64,000 nucleotides of DNA from Ephemerocybe angulata (GCA_013368325.1 JAACJK010000124.1:1-64000); one strand, 5' to 3'; counted from the stretch's first letter, positions 21,161 to 32,895 are shown. Numbers and translations are program-made. The notes: a model not told the origin generated them from the letters alone.

Positions 21161-22361
21161 GAACGTTCGAACAGGTCTGAGACTATAACAACTAACATTG
21201 ATAATTTTATGTAAAGCCAGATCGGTGACTATAGGTTGAGGTTGAAATTATCTCCATACGCCCAAGTAGCGATCTCGATTCTCAGGTACTTACTACTTAG
21301 GCTTGAAGTTAAATATGCTACACCATTGTCACTTAGCAACGCAAGTTAAGCGCCGGAGGCCGAGGCAACACAGCACCATTTAAAGCCTTACAATCCAGCC
21401 CAAGCAAGTTAAGGGTGATCCTTAGATATCTAGGATTTCCACAGAATGAGCCCGATACTAACCATGACTCGGACGCTCCTCCCAGTCTTGATTTTCGAGG
21501 TGGTTCGTGTTTATCGGAGGCGGGGTCTTGGAAGGTTTGATTACCTGAGGCCCGTCGGAGGGGCTTGAAGAGCGACCAGCGACCGCAGACCCCTCGGGAG
21601 ATAACTTTGATGACCGGTTGCCTCCGCCCTGCCACTAGGATTCTGAACGGATGGTCAGAGATATAGACAGTATAAGTATACTTAGTAGGGGCGATCATTA
21701 TACTACACACACACCGAAGCTGAGGCTATCCGAGTCTAGATCTACATAGCGACTCCGACTGTAACGACAGAGTTCCAGTGGGTTAGGCCGCGTGGTGAGT
21801 CTTTGTTAACATTTTGCCTGGTTAAGCGTGTTGTTGCCTTTGTCTTTCCTGACCGCCGGCGCATATACGCGGTCTTTGTGTTTAGGGCGAGGATAAGTAA
21901 TGTTAGCCCTTGTCATCGGCATGCGCTGCTCTCCAAGTACCCCATTAAACTTGGTTCTGCTCAACCATTCTCGTTGAATGGCTCGCGATACCCCCCGATC
22001 AAGTGTCCAATGTATGTTGTTTAGCTGAAGCCAGACTTTGCACTGAACGTTAGATCCTGGAGGGGTGATACTCGCAATCGCATCTCTGCGAGCCGACTAC
22101 AATATTGTCAATCCATTATCTATCCGAATGGCCAGTACGTACCTGCTTTTTGCCCTCTACCATTCCGCCAGAGCTGACATCCACACACATAGTTCGCGAG
22201 AACGCGATACAGAGTGGAACAAAGTACGAGCCCAGGCGGGAAGAAGCCGATATACAGGAAGCAATAGACAGTCTTGTAGGATCCCTTCCAAGTCCACTCG
22301 TGCTGCACGAATTGACGAAATCCTTCTTCGGGTACGATAGAGACTAAAGGGGCTCATCATA
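21161..22361. other. Intergenic; no supported gene
   Basis: Lies between the divergent bZIP gene and the coiled-coil gene at 22362 and must hold both promoters. AT-rich patches around 21180-21320. The open frames here (21333-21710, 21803-22024) show no domain. Confidence 0.5.
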
Positions 22362-22992
22362 ATGAAGGGCGAGGCACTTGACGGGGACGTCGACGACACC
22401 TTACACTTCACTGAAAGGGGGGTGCATGTGTAAGGCTCGCCTGGTGACCTTGGGCGGCAATATCACCCACTGATTAACATAATTGCAGATGGGGAAAGCT
22501 CGCAAATATCCGACCCCTAGAATTAGGCATACAATGTTCCCTCCGGGCTCGCAAGGTTCCGGCTATACGGTCGTCTCGACAGCAGGAGCAGCTCTTTCGA
22601 CTTCATAGTGATCAACTCCGTCGCTTCTCAGATCTTGTCCAGCTGGAGGAGTTCGCCAAGAGCGACAGCGACACTGTTCCAGATCCTTTGACTGACCTAC
22701 AGGTATGTTTATATATGATTGTTTCCTCGGTGACGCTACAACTTGGAGACAGGATATGACGGCGCTGCGATCAGAAATAGCCTTGCTACGCTCGAAGTCC
22801 GCGGGGTACATGGCTGTGGTTGCATCCTTAAATGCCAGGGTTGCGGAGCTGGAGGCAGCAATTGACTGGAGTAACCAGGAGGTGAGTTGCGAATTTCAGC
22901 TGTGGGATTGGGATCGGATCGTAACCACATGACCTCTGTAGGCTGAACGAAAGGAAGCTACCCGGCAATTCTTGTCTTTAGCCTTTCGCTAA
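22362..22992 (+). CDS. Small coiled-coil protein, four exons
   Basis: Exons 22362-22429, 22489-22702, 22753-22881 and 22942-22992; all phases agree (total 462 bases, 153 aa). Introns are 50-60 bp: GTAAGG...TTGCAG with a GATTAAC branch point, GTATGT...GACAG and GTGAGT...CTGTAG. Residues from about 50 on are Arg/Gln/Glu/Leu rich with heptads (RQQEQLFRLHSDQLRRF, SLNARVAELEAAID), as in a coiled coil. The middle has the acidic linker SDSDTVPDPLTDLQ. No known domain. The consistent splicing suggests a live gene; function unknown, possibly a dimerisation partner. Confidence 0.65.
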
Positions 22993-23117
22993 CTTTCGAA
23001 TGATCGTCCTGAAATCTGTCTGATTCTTTAGAGAGCTTCGGGCTATTGAACGAACCGGGTTCTCCATGCTTTTTCATTTTGTACGACGATATCCGCCATA
23101 CCACGATTGATAATCTT

Positions 23118-24572
23118 TCAGAGAAAACATTGGTATTTACTGAATCCCCTCGATTCCCAAGACTTCTGCGTCCCCTCCCATCTCCTCCCCGAATGACGGC
23201 ATCTGCTCGCAATCACCTTAATACGCCCACCTTCCTCTTCCAATCCTCGCGATTCCCAATCATGATCCTCACACCACAAATTCTCAAGCTCCACTGTCCG
23301 TATCGAAACCATCCTCGTCAAGGATGACATGAGCTCCATGATAGGCAACTCCGCATTCGTCATACTTATATGCTCGACGTTCGGGATGACAGATTGCGTC
23401 AGGTCGGCCAACAGCCCCGCCGGTTCCCATAGACAAATAGAGGTCGTCCTTTCCTCCTTTCCTGTGAAAGGCCCAAGCCTCAAGGTTTGGAGGCGATGGT
23501 TGAGTGTCAAGGCATCCACGATCGTGTCAAAGGCGATGGCTTCGCCGCTGATCGCGAGTGAGGTCACGAATGGGTGGTTTGAAAGGATACTTGGGATGTG
23601 GCGGAGGGGTATGGCCTTCCACGCCTCATACCTAGTCCTTATCGAAAGGGTCCGGAGGGCGGTGAAGGAGAATAGCTCAAAGGCTCGGAACATGTGTTCA
23701 GGACTGTCGATTTTAAAGTTGTAGTCGAGGTGAAGGATACGCAGCGTCCTGTTCTCCAGTTCCAGCGGAGCTTGTATACGTTTATCCCCGCATTTTATCT
23801 TGAATTCAATGAGCGATGTCGCGCAGGCTAGGAGCGCATGTACATCGGAGGGAAGGTAGGGTAGTTCCAAGAGATGGATTACTTGAAGAATTGCCCTTCA
23901 CTTTTTCGATTGAGTGGTTCATCGCCTCCGAGACATCAAAACACGCCGTGGTAAACAAGCGTGTTAACTTGGGCGCTTGGAGCACGCCCTTCATCGGGGG
24001 ATGAATACCGTTGTACCTGTAGATGTGGGAGCTGGCAAAACTGGCAGCTGTTGCTGTTCATGGGGAAGGAAAAGAAGTCGTCCCGGCCGCAGAATGGGAT
24101 CGTGAAGATGAAGCTCTTGCAGCGAGCCGCCAGGCCAAGACCAAAAAGCCATTGTATATCGAAGCGACTCTCCTCTTGAGCGTGGCCGATGTCGGGTCCT
24201 TCCGTCTCGTGTGCTTTCCCTTGTTCGGCCGCCTTCATCTCGTCAATATTGCAAGATGGAACGATGATGACATCCAGAGGGCACTGTCCGCTGTGTGTCC
24301 AGACACATTTCACTTTCGCCGGATTTGTGATGATACCGCCAGCGAGATATTCTGAGTGAACCACAAGCGTTGTGTAGAAACTGCTGTGGCGTTCCAGAAG
24401 CGCGTTCCAATCATGGCAAACACGTTGGAGGGAGCAGCTAGGGGGTGATTGTAATACCGTTCTTCATCTTTCGGACCGATGACTTGGATTTCGCGAGCCC
24501 AGAAGAGATAGCCAACAGGACCTCAGGGGGCAAATCTATGATGGATGTGGTCGTGGCGTTGTGTCTGGGCAT
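23118..24572 (-). pseudogene. F-box / leucine-rich protein, probably broken
   Basis: Starts at an ATG at 24572. F-box residues IIDLPPEVLLAISSGLAK join, across a possible 46-bp intron (GTCATC...CCCTAG), to LQRVCHDWNALLERHSSFY, completing an F-box of about 45 residues (SCF ubiquitin-ligase adaptor motif). A leucine-rich part follows: LQAPKLTRLFTTACFDVSEA (about 23940-23980), then LELPYLPSDVHALLACATSL and the long frame to 23118. The frame must shift near 24025 and again near 23905, and no standard intron repairs either, so I call it a pseudogene; two assembly errors are an alternative. Confidence 0.6.
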
Positions 24573-24675
24573 GGAACGCTGCGTGCTGGCGGAGGCAAGC
24601 ATGCCGGTTTTCTGGAGAGGTAACGAGCAGCGGAATCAGGAGCAGGCGTTGTCGGTGGCGGAATCCGAGTCAGTG

Positions 24676-24960
24676 CAGGCGATTCGTCCAATTCGTCAGA
24701 ATTCTCCAATAAGATTCCCAGGATTGCAACTCCGACGGTACCGTTCACACAGGTGCTTGGCACAGGCTCTTCCTTATACTCACACCCATCTCTGGCCCAA
24801 TGGACTTCCGATATCATCGACACAGACATCTGTCAGAGCGGCTGCAGTGCTCATGCGGTTCTCGCCGAGATGCGGGTGAGCTCCGCCTTCAGCCTTGACC
24901 ACATAGCGAACGCACTAAATAGACGCCCATAGCCAGTCAAATAGTGGCGGAGCAAGCACC
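24676..24960 (+). repeat. Dispersed repeat family, diverged copy
   Basis: Shares GATTCGTCCAATTCGTCAGA, TTCCCAGGATTGCAACTCCG and AATAGACGCCCATA with the other copies but is more diverged, suggesting an older insertion or decay. Confidence 0.7.
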
Positions 24961-26700
24961 TTGGCGGTCACTGGTACTATTTCACCCCTACCAATCGAGC
25001 CCCACAATATTCATAGTCGGGCACACCTTTAAGTTGCTTCTTCTCAAGGGCAAGTGAACCGACGACGTTCTTCAGGCTCGTCTACGTGCTCGTCCCCGTC
25101 TCCATCGCGGTACGCTTCGTTTTCATCTCCAGGCGTGGGCTCGCTATAGTCCTCATCACCCTCGCGCTCTTCAGCAATATTATACTCATCTTCATTGTCG
25201 TATTCCTATTTTTGCCCGGCTTTCCTCATACACATTCCCTCCGTCGCGGTCGTAGCCGATTCCATTTTCAGGGTCTGAGTAGTTCAAGTCATATCTATCC
25301 TCCCTGTCTGCCGTACTTACAGAGCTTTGGTTGCTTGTGCAGGGCCGCCAATGGTTGCGGTCAAGACAATCCACGACGTTCTGTGGATTGCTTTCCCTCC
25401 AAGAATGTCATTCCGACGTCATGATCAGCCGCTCGCAACGATCATTTATTGGATCTCCCATTGGTAAATCCCCCAACCCAACAAATTCGGTTTCCTCAAA
25501 GGCTGGATAGTAGGATCTCCGCCTCTGCCTCACGGTCCTGTCCATATCATTCTCGAATTCTAGCGCATTCTCTCATTGTTGCCAGTGTGCTCGAATTCTG
25601 ACATGATGGGCCCCAGCCAATGCACCCAAGCCAATTGGCTCCAACTCGCGTTCACTGCGATAATGAAACTCCTGGATGTACTGGATGTATCGCATCACCT
25701 AACGTCCTCCCCCGTCGAGACCCCGAGCCCCTTACGCCACCTTCATACAGTGCCGGCGACAATCCTGGAACCAGCTCTTCACAGAGACTACCGCGTCTCC
25801 TGGGTATTTGAATCCTCGCTATAAGGCGAGCCTGAACTCCGAATACGGATATACGGCTGAGATACCTATCTCTTCACAAATTCTCCATTCCCTCGCTGCA
25901 GTCGAACTATACCAGGGACAGGTAAGAATGGCTGGAACGAGTCACCGGGGCCATCTGCTTACTCCCATCGTTTCAATGGCTTCCGCATGTGATTGACATA
26001 TATTCTGCAGGTAACACTTAGACGCTATCATTAAGCAACACCACCATTATGTGTTTCTCATTGGAGGCCGTTAGGAGAACACCAATATAGCTCACAGGTT
26101 CTCTTTTTCGACTGTTGAAATGAACTTTTGGCGCCGGGGTCGCGATATCGTTTCGACGCGAAAGCTAGCTGGACAAGCAGGGCTGACATACACATGTCAT
26201 GGTCACCTTCCAATCATCATCACCGATAGAATACATCGAAAGTCTGCATGCCGGGAATACGGTGCGTTCCTCTGAGCGTTCCTCAGCTCAATCTCAACCT
26301 CAGTCAGAGTCAGTCTTCAAGCTTCAAGTTTAACCCCGAAGCCGCAACAGCCCCTTGGCTAGGTTTGGAAGCATGTTACATTGATATACTCAACTGGACT
26401 TTGAGGCCCCAAAGCGCGGGTCTATCGTTGGCAGTGGCCGCGAGAGCCCTATCCCGCTAAATGTACACCTAGATCACTAGACTACAGGATGAGTGAGTAT
26501 GGTAGGTGGTCGAGAGGAGCGAATATATACTCACTGGCCACCGAACAGGTCCCAGGAGGACGCCGTTTGATTTGTTTTGATATGTAAACCCTCAGAACCT
26601 GCGCTAGGGACAATTTGTCATAGCGGCTGTGACTCCTCGTGGCTCCTCTCGTCCAATAGGAACCCGCATCGCCGCATGGGTTCCGAGTTCTTTGTTTCGG
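24961..26700. other. No convincing intact gene
   Basis: A minus-strand acidic stretch (about 25080-25330) reads EEREGDEDYSEPTPGDENE and, in another frame, DPENGIGYDRDGGNVYEESR; it may be a decayed gene. Other frames (25576-25824, 25620-25811) are not recognisable. The stretch 26000-26700 shows nothing clear. Confidence 0.4.
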
Positions 26701-26712
26701 ACTCTTAGCATC

Positions 26713-26873
26713 TTCCAGCGTTCTCTCCGTATCCGTGACCTGGCCATCTTGCTTAACTCTCCAGCTGTTCCAGCGTTCTTTCCGTATACGTGACCTCCAC
26801 CATCTCGCTTAACTTCCCTGCCTTCGAAAGCACTTTCGAATGAACCTTTTCCAGGTCCCTTAAATATCTATTT
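26713..26873 (+). promoter_or_regulatory. Candidate promoter of the F-box gene: direct repeat, palindrome, TATA-like word
   Basis: A block of about 47 bp beginning TTCCAGCGTTCT occurs twice (26713-26759 and 26768-26815), with CCGTAT and CGTGACCT in both. Just downstream is the perfect inverted repeat TTCGAAAG-CA-CTTTCGAA (about 26823-26840) and an AT-rich TTAAATATCTATTT (about 26860-26873), about 105 bp before the proposed ATG. This is an inference from position only. Confidence 0.45.
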
Positions 26874-26976
26874 CTCCTCAAGCGCGTGCTGACACACCTT
26901 CCTTCTTTAGGCCTCCACCGTCCATCCTTTCATCGACTAGGACACTGCTACATCCCACCCTCTCATTGTTGGTATT

Positions 26977-28577
26977 ATGGCCACAGTAAATTATCAGAGG
27001 TTAGTTGAACGCAGTCTAGGTTGAAGCGTCTGGACGCTGACAAAGGTTGCAGCCTCACACACACCCCACCTCGCAGTGGAGCCTCTGGTGGCTTCGAGCA
27101 CGGCATTCACAAGCTCCCGAACGAGACTCTCGCTCAGATATTCCTATCAGGGTCTCTGACCCTCTCAACCAACCCAGGCAGAAACGGCTCCCCGGCTTTC
27201 AATCTTCTTCTCGTTTCCCGCCATTGGAATGCGCTGGCGTCGTCGCTGCCGTCCTTGTGGACGACACTGGACCTGGACCTATATAGCCTGGAGAAGGATC
27301 GAAGGGGAGCGGAAGCAGAGATCATTCTGTGGAGGTTTGCAAAACTCTGCCTTTCCAGGGCCTCGAAGCAGGGGCTTCATATCACTCTCTGCGGTCCAAT
27401 CCAAGCACCTATGGAGAATCTTGCCAGATTAGGCGCCACTTCCGACCGCTGGGCATCTTTGAACTTATGCTCGGCGAAGGCGTTGACCCACATCATCAAT
27501 GACCGGAAGAACTTTTCTGGCTTCCCGAAGCTCCGCTCCCTTGAGATGCACGTTCGTACCAACGTTTGCTGGGATAACTTTCAAGTAGTACCAGCTGACG
27601 ACGAAGACGATCTACTCCCCCTGGGAGGGCCTGACTTGGGGACCCTCGAATTGGCACATTTCTACCTGCGCCTCCACTTGTCGTCTCAATCCAGTAGGGA
27701 AGCAGCCGAAGGCATCGTCCTTGCCTTACCGAACGATTTGCGAAGCAGCGTTACCCACCTCTTGATGGAAAAGTGCGACCACCCCGGTATGCTCTCAGCA
27801 CGCATGCGCAAACTTCTGACCGCCGGCATGGGTTCTCTCACCCATCTTCATCTGGAATTACCCTCCATCCAGCTCGATCCGGAAGCCACGATGCCGACTC
27901 TCCCCGGACACCTTACTCTTCCCCATATCACGTACCTTTCCATCTCTAGCCTATCCTGTCAGCACGCAGCCATGCGCGATGATGTTTGGAGAAACCTCGA
28001 CTATCTAATCGTTCCATCACTCAAGCATCTTCGTATTGTCCAGATATTGCCGGAAGAGGAGGGCTGCCAAACGAACGCCTATGTCACTCGCATCCTTTCC
28101 CGGGGCCAACGGATCCAGACCCTCGCGACCCAGCAGGTTAGCTTGAAACACAGCATCGCGTTGATCGAGGCGCTAAGGCCCGAAAAGATTCTCATCTCCA
28201 ACGCCTTCAACAGTCCAACTATCCGGGGCACGCTTTCCAAATTTGTGGAACACCTAATCGAGGCAAAACCGCTTGTCGCGCAAGTGAGAGTGCTAGTGAT
28301 CCACGACAGGGTCCTGGCTGGCACACTGCTCACTCGGGACATCGTCAAGACCTTGGGACTAATCAAACGGACCCATCCCTCCACCCCAAACCCGAGGAAC
28401 GCGGCAAAGACGATCGTGTTATGCTCCCAGGTGGACATCCCTTCCGACACGCTCAGGGATTACGAAGGAGTAGGAGACCACCTTTCTGAGATTGGCATAG
28501 AGCTCGGGTTTCGCTCTATGTGTTCCCTACAGCTACCGCAGCAGTGGTGGTTGACTGGTCTGGAGAGCTGGAACTAG
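26977..28577 (+). CDS. F-box protein with leucine-rich region (intact)
   Basis: Exon 1 is 26977-26999, the intron 27000-27052 (GTTAGT...TTGCAG with branch word GCTGACAAAG) and exon 2 27053-28577; 515 aa. The F-box is at about residues 28-75 (HKLPNETLAQIFLSG ... LLLVSRHWNALASSLPSLW), so the protein probably recruits substrates to an SCF ubiquitin ligase. The remaining 430 residues are leucine-spaced, with elements such as LRSLEMHV, LGTLELAHFYLRL and LKHLRIVQIL, as in agaricomycete F-box proteins. An alternative start inside the intron (27021) would also keep the frame open; I prefer the spliced start because donor, branch point and acceptor all fit. A truncated copy of its last 125 codons lies at 14594-14957. 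Confidence 0.82.
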
Positions 28578-28920
28578 CACTTAGTTTGGCGTAGCATCAC
28601 ACAATGGACGTCTTAGGGTAACACGATCTTGTTGTTTGGGGTGTTCTAATACTAATAGTACATTCGTTCTTAAGCCTGCCAAATCTAGTCGAGTACCGAA
28701 CGCTATAAATGAGGGTTGCGAGATGCAGAGGCAGTGTTCAGAAGCTTACCTTGCTCTGGTATGTCGGCGAATGGGAGCAAGTACATCAAGACTCTGCGGG
28801 ACTAGGAGCCCCGAGATTTTATTATGTATTATATACCACCGAGATACGCAGTATTCTACAGATTGAATCGTGAACGGGATTCAATTCCTCGTGCCAACTG
28901 GTCGAAATCGAGCCTGAGTG
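28190..28920 (+). repeat. Segmental duplication, left half of the interrupted copy (copy B)
   Basis: Matches 14590-15297 of copy A with a few substitutions and small indels (for example an extra GGTTGC word near 28714). It contains the F-box gene 3' end and its downstream region, and stops at GAGTGGG, where the insertion begins. Confidence 0.9.
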
Positions 28921-29256
28921 GGTTACGAGTCCGTTTACGGATTCGTTCTGCACTCCAGGATTTTCGTAACGCTTACGCGAAACTCGGGTTGTTCGTGTTT
29001 GGTGATGCACGTGATGTCTGTTCTTGGTCCTCTGGCCCTTCAGCGTAAGTAACGCTCAACGAAAACGCTGTTCAGTCCTACGTCCCAAGCAGATCTCGAG
29101 GGGCAAAAGAACAATTGGGCTCATATAATGTACAAAGTCATAGGGAAGTAGGTACAGAGCGAAATATACAGGGTTCCGACCATTAGCGATGATGACGTGA
29201 GGGGCAAATACTGGGGGATGGAGGTATGATCGCCTTGGGGGAAAATTGCAGCACTG

Positions 29257-31829
29257 TCAGTTTTCCTCCTGAATAGCATGATTCATCATCCACTCCTGGT
29301 CAAAACATCCATAACTCCTGTAGGTGCATGACCGTTCCACGTCGCTGAAATCAATCAAATAAAGGCGTCCGTATGGATCTCGTAGGACGTTCTCTGTGTG
29401 AATGTCGTGATGGTGATACTGTTTGGCATGCATATATTTGAGAGCATTGTCGTAGATGTATCGACTGTAACGAGGAACTGTCAGAGTAGGAAGTCTGTTG
29501 ACGGCAATTCAGCGACTTACGCGTCGGCGTCGGAGATTTCTGTGACAGTTTCCCCAACGTAAGGTAACACTATGAATCTGTTTCCGCTCGGTGCTATTCC
29601 AGTCGCGAGTAAAGGAAGGATCCCCGGGCAACCCTTCATGTCGCTGTAGACTTGTAATTCTTTCTCGTAGTGTTCTTGATAATAAAAGACCTTGATGACT
29701 ATGGTGCTGTACAGAGCAAACAAGATGAACCCTTGGCGGGTAGGTATGGTGGTCGTGACTGGGGCGTGGAACAATGGGCGTCGGTGGCTGATTGCAAATA
29801 GATCGCCAAAGGTTAGCAGGGTTTCCGGCTATCCGAGCAAAGACACTTACGAAGTGCGGTTGACTACGAGGGTAACGTCTTCTTCTTCCCCCGAGACAAT
29901 GAAATCCGGCTTGAAAATCGTGAACAAAAAAGGGACTGTATAGCTTGCTACTTTGCGGCAGAAGCTAGAGATTTGCGTGAAATTCAATTCGTGCGGTATC
30001 CAGAATGCGTTATCGTATATGATGGGATCCGCACCTGCTGATGTGCGAAGATAGCTCGAGTCCAAGGAGGACGGTCGATTGGTATCGTGTTTGACCATGG
30101 AAAAGCCTCCCATAGCGCGCATATCCGCGAACTTGAAGGCTTGAAACCCAATCTGCGATCCGATTGATACGTAGTCGTAACTCGGTTTCCATCCAACGTA
30201 GTCCGTCCGGCCAAGCAGTTCGATATATGATACGTGGCTGGTGATCATGTCGTATGTCTCTAGCTTCTGGGCCAATTGAGAAGAATATGGATGCTTAAGT
30301 TGACCAGGGATAAACGTTGGCCAGACGTCATTCTCCACCTCATCTTCACTATCGCCTCCTTCGTTGTACCACGTTCCCGTCGGCCTCGGCAGTTGCTCGT
30401 TGTCGTCGCCCTCCTCTGCCTCTTCTTTGATAGTAGGGAGTGAGTCAGAGGCTTGGGCGAAGGGCCAGAACCTCAAATCGAACAGGGTCTTTCCTCGCGG
30501 ATCGGTCCCCTTACACTCCATCTCCACCCAGCCGTTGATGAAGTCCGTAAGAGAAATGAACCCGCGTGCGCTGTCTTCCAAGCCATATGCTATAATCTGG
30601 TATATGTTAACGGTACCTTTCACACACAAATGAAGGGCACGGGACGAACCTGGTGCAAGATTTGAGTCGGTCCTATATCCTCCACCCGCGGCCTCCTCTT
30701 CGTCTTCGTAATCTACATAAAAGGGATGAAATTGAAAGCTAGCCAGTACGAATGAAAATGGCATACCTTCTTCAACGCATTGACAACATTTTCGCGCACC
30801 CGCTGCATAATTGCCTCGGTCGAAGACCACCCAGTGATGTCGAGGTTTCGCTCTACTAACTTGACCATCTTGGTGATGGAGTTGGAGCCCCATTTCTTGA
30901 CTTCCAAGGCGACTGTGTTCTTGGAAGTGACGTCGCCCTCGCTCTTGTAAGCCAAATCTCCTTTTCTATACCGGTTGCACCTGTGTAAGGACCACGTCCG
31001 AGACCCCTTCCCGTTGGTGCTGAAGAGGGACCTCAAGGCATAAAGAAGCGATTCAACTAGCCTAAAAATGGTGTGCATGCATTGCTCGATAACCGTCTCG
31101 TCTGGGTATAGGAGTCAATACAGAAAGCGAGCGAGCTCGAACCAAGGAATTGCGTACCGATCGGCGTAAAACGGATCCAGTTTTCGGGAAGGTCTATGGA
31201 CTCGGGTTGTCCTTTCGATCCGCTCACGTCTTGTCCGCTCACAAGAGCCCGGTTCATGTCCCGCATGGCTAAATACGAGTTGGGGGTTCAACGTATAATG
31301 AGCATAGATGACGGCGAAGCGTACCGTCAGCAGCTTTCCGCCGGAGAATGTCCACTTCGTTTCCAATAACCTTATTTCTGACCAGGTCCTTGAGACGGCC
31401 GTTGACCAGTTGATCCTCACTGATAACGCGCTTCAACATGTTCGCTGCCTCACTGAGGTCGACCGCTGCGTCGCTGATTAGGAGGGTCTCAACACGAATC
31501 TTTCTCCTTCCGATAGCGTCGCTTGAAATCTTGCTAGTATGTGACGATGCGGGGCCGCAACTAGCATTGGAAGCCAGATGTTCCAAGACAACCAATCGGC
31601 AGGCCTCTTCGTACTGTGTGAGCGCGTACAACGCGAAAGGCAATGCCTTGGTTTCTCCAGCCTTTGGTTCTGAATAGCGGAGCATAGGAGAATGGTTGGT
31701 GGGAAAGGCTGTTGAGAGTCGGGGCTGTGTGCGTTTGGGAGAATCGGAACTTGAATATTTGGGCGTTTCGTCGGAGTCAGAATCCTGGGAACATTGAGAC
31801 AAATACGGGCGATCCGACAGAAAGGCCAT
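29257..31829 (-). CDS. PD-(D/E)XK-like plus minimal protein kinase, seven exons (744 aa)
   Basis: Exons: 31829-31325, 31268-31158, 31101-30767, 30712-30650, 30596-29851, 29787-29521, 29464-29257; every intron is 50-63 bp, GT-AG, and all phases agree. Residues about 250-340 resemble a PD-(D/E)XK nuclease core: acidic Asp254/Asp262, then ALEVKKW with Glu272 and Lys274, then QIIAYGLEDSARGFISLTDF. An acidic linker follows (about 395-430). The kinase part has the N-lobe lysine in STIVIKVFYY (Lys619), a helix-C-like Glu in EHYEKELQVY, the catalytic loop HHHDIHTENVL (Asp696, Asn701) and DFS in place of DFG (Asp714); it ends about 30 residues later, so most of the C-lobe is missing. This design recalls fungal FunK1-type kinases and REase-kinase Crinkler-like proteins. 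It appears catalytically complete at the kinase site. It lies inside the putative element. Confidence 0.75.
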
Positions 31830-32057
31830 AAGCGCCCAGTTCAGGTTTGCTCATGCGGGGCCGACTCTGGGGACCTCATGACACATCGATCGCGCCAGAC
31901 TGTCGGTAAGTATGAGATGCAGGCATTAGCAAGAGGTTCACCGTAGATAACGATTCGCTCACTTCCTCCCGCGTCTATTTGTGAACGGGATCACGATCAC
32001 GGTAGTCCTCTGCTTGGCTTGAAGTATCAAAAGAGTTACGCGATCGTATGGTGTGAC

Positions 32058-32430
32058 CAGTGTCTTGGTCTGAGCAATTTTCGAAGAAAGTCTGCGGTCG
32101 CTGTCAGTGTACCTGTTTGAGTGCTGGGATGTAGAGGGTATATGCTCGAAACAGTGTCTTGGTCTGAGCAATTTTCGAAGAAAGTCTGCGGTCGCTGTCA
32201 GTGTACCTGTTTGAGTGCTGGGATGTACACGTACTTGAACTGATACGCACTATATCTCACAGCGAACGTGCGATATCGAACCCCAGGTATCACAGGCAAG
32301 ACTCAGATCCGCCCTTCGTTCCGGGTATCATTGGTTTACGCACTATATCTCACAGCGAACGTGCGATATCGAACCCCAGGTATCACAGGCAAGACTCAGA
32401 TCCGCCCTTCGTTCCGGGTATCATTGGTTC
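32058..32430 (+). repeat. Two adjacent tandem duplications (94 and 93 bp)
   Basis: CAGTGTCTTGGTCTGAGC recurs at 32058 and 32152, and its unit ends TTTGAGTGCTGGGATGTA. The next unit, starting TACGCACTATATCTCACAGC, recurs at 32244 and 32337. Both duplications have exactly two copies, nearly identical, and lie in the non-coding part of the putative element upstream of the kinase gene. Confidence 0.9.
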
Positions 32431-32710
32431 GATCTAGAAAGTGCCTTGAAGTAAATCTAGGACTGGAAACAAGGTAAGAAAGTGATGGGAGCCTTCAAAC
32501 GGTGGCTGCTACTACTATCCCGTTAGGTATCGTGCAGTTGTGCTGTGGTTGCCCCTTGTGCCCAGCACTGGCCTGACCTGAATGAGTAGAATGGGTGTTT
32601 AACGGGCGCTTGATCAAGCGCCGGCTCCTTTTGGCAGTCATCCAACGGTCTCAAAGTGGCGAACGGAAACGGACTCGTAACCTGCCATGCTTGCATGGCC
32701 ACTACACAAG

Positions 32711-32895
32711 TGGACTTCGTCCGCTGGCAGTGTCTTTGAAACAGGGATAGACAAGAAATTTGGCCGGTGCGCACAAACAGGATGCTGGGAAATGTGGAAG
32801 AGGCCGGCCATTTGGGAATTTAAATGGAGGGGCGGTGATACACATGAGGGTGGTGGCGAGTCGCGAAGTTCGGGGAGGGTGGTGAATGAATGGCC
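32711..32895 (+). repeat. Segmental duplication, right half of copy B
   Basis: Matches 15298-15480: begins TGGACTTCGTCCGCTGGCAG and ends GAATGAATGGCCA. Only one or two substitutions in 185 bp. Confidence 0.9.

Larger units (their letters stand above)
28921..32710. mobile_element. Putative TIR-bounded insertion carrying a nuclease-kinase gene
   Basis: Absent from the paralogous site at 15297. The left end starts GGTTACGAGTCCGTTT (28921-28936); the exact reverse complement AAACGGACTCGTAACC is at 32667-32682. A further 28 bp (32683-32710), including the near-palindrome CCATGCTTGCATGG, separate the right terminal repeat from the resumed duplication. At the empty site the two flanks overlap by only GT, so the best target-duplication call is 2 bp or none. 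The single gene inside (29257-31829) is on the minus strand; no transposase is seen, so it would be non-autonomous or a captured-cargo element. An alternative is a gene-bearing fragment inserted by end joining, with a chance 16-bp match. Confidence 0.6.

Noticed and set aside
25086..25424. Plus-strand hydrophobic frame starting MLVPVSIAVRFVF
   Set aside because: The minus strand here is more protein-like (acidic DENE-rich); the plus frame is its shadow.
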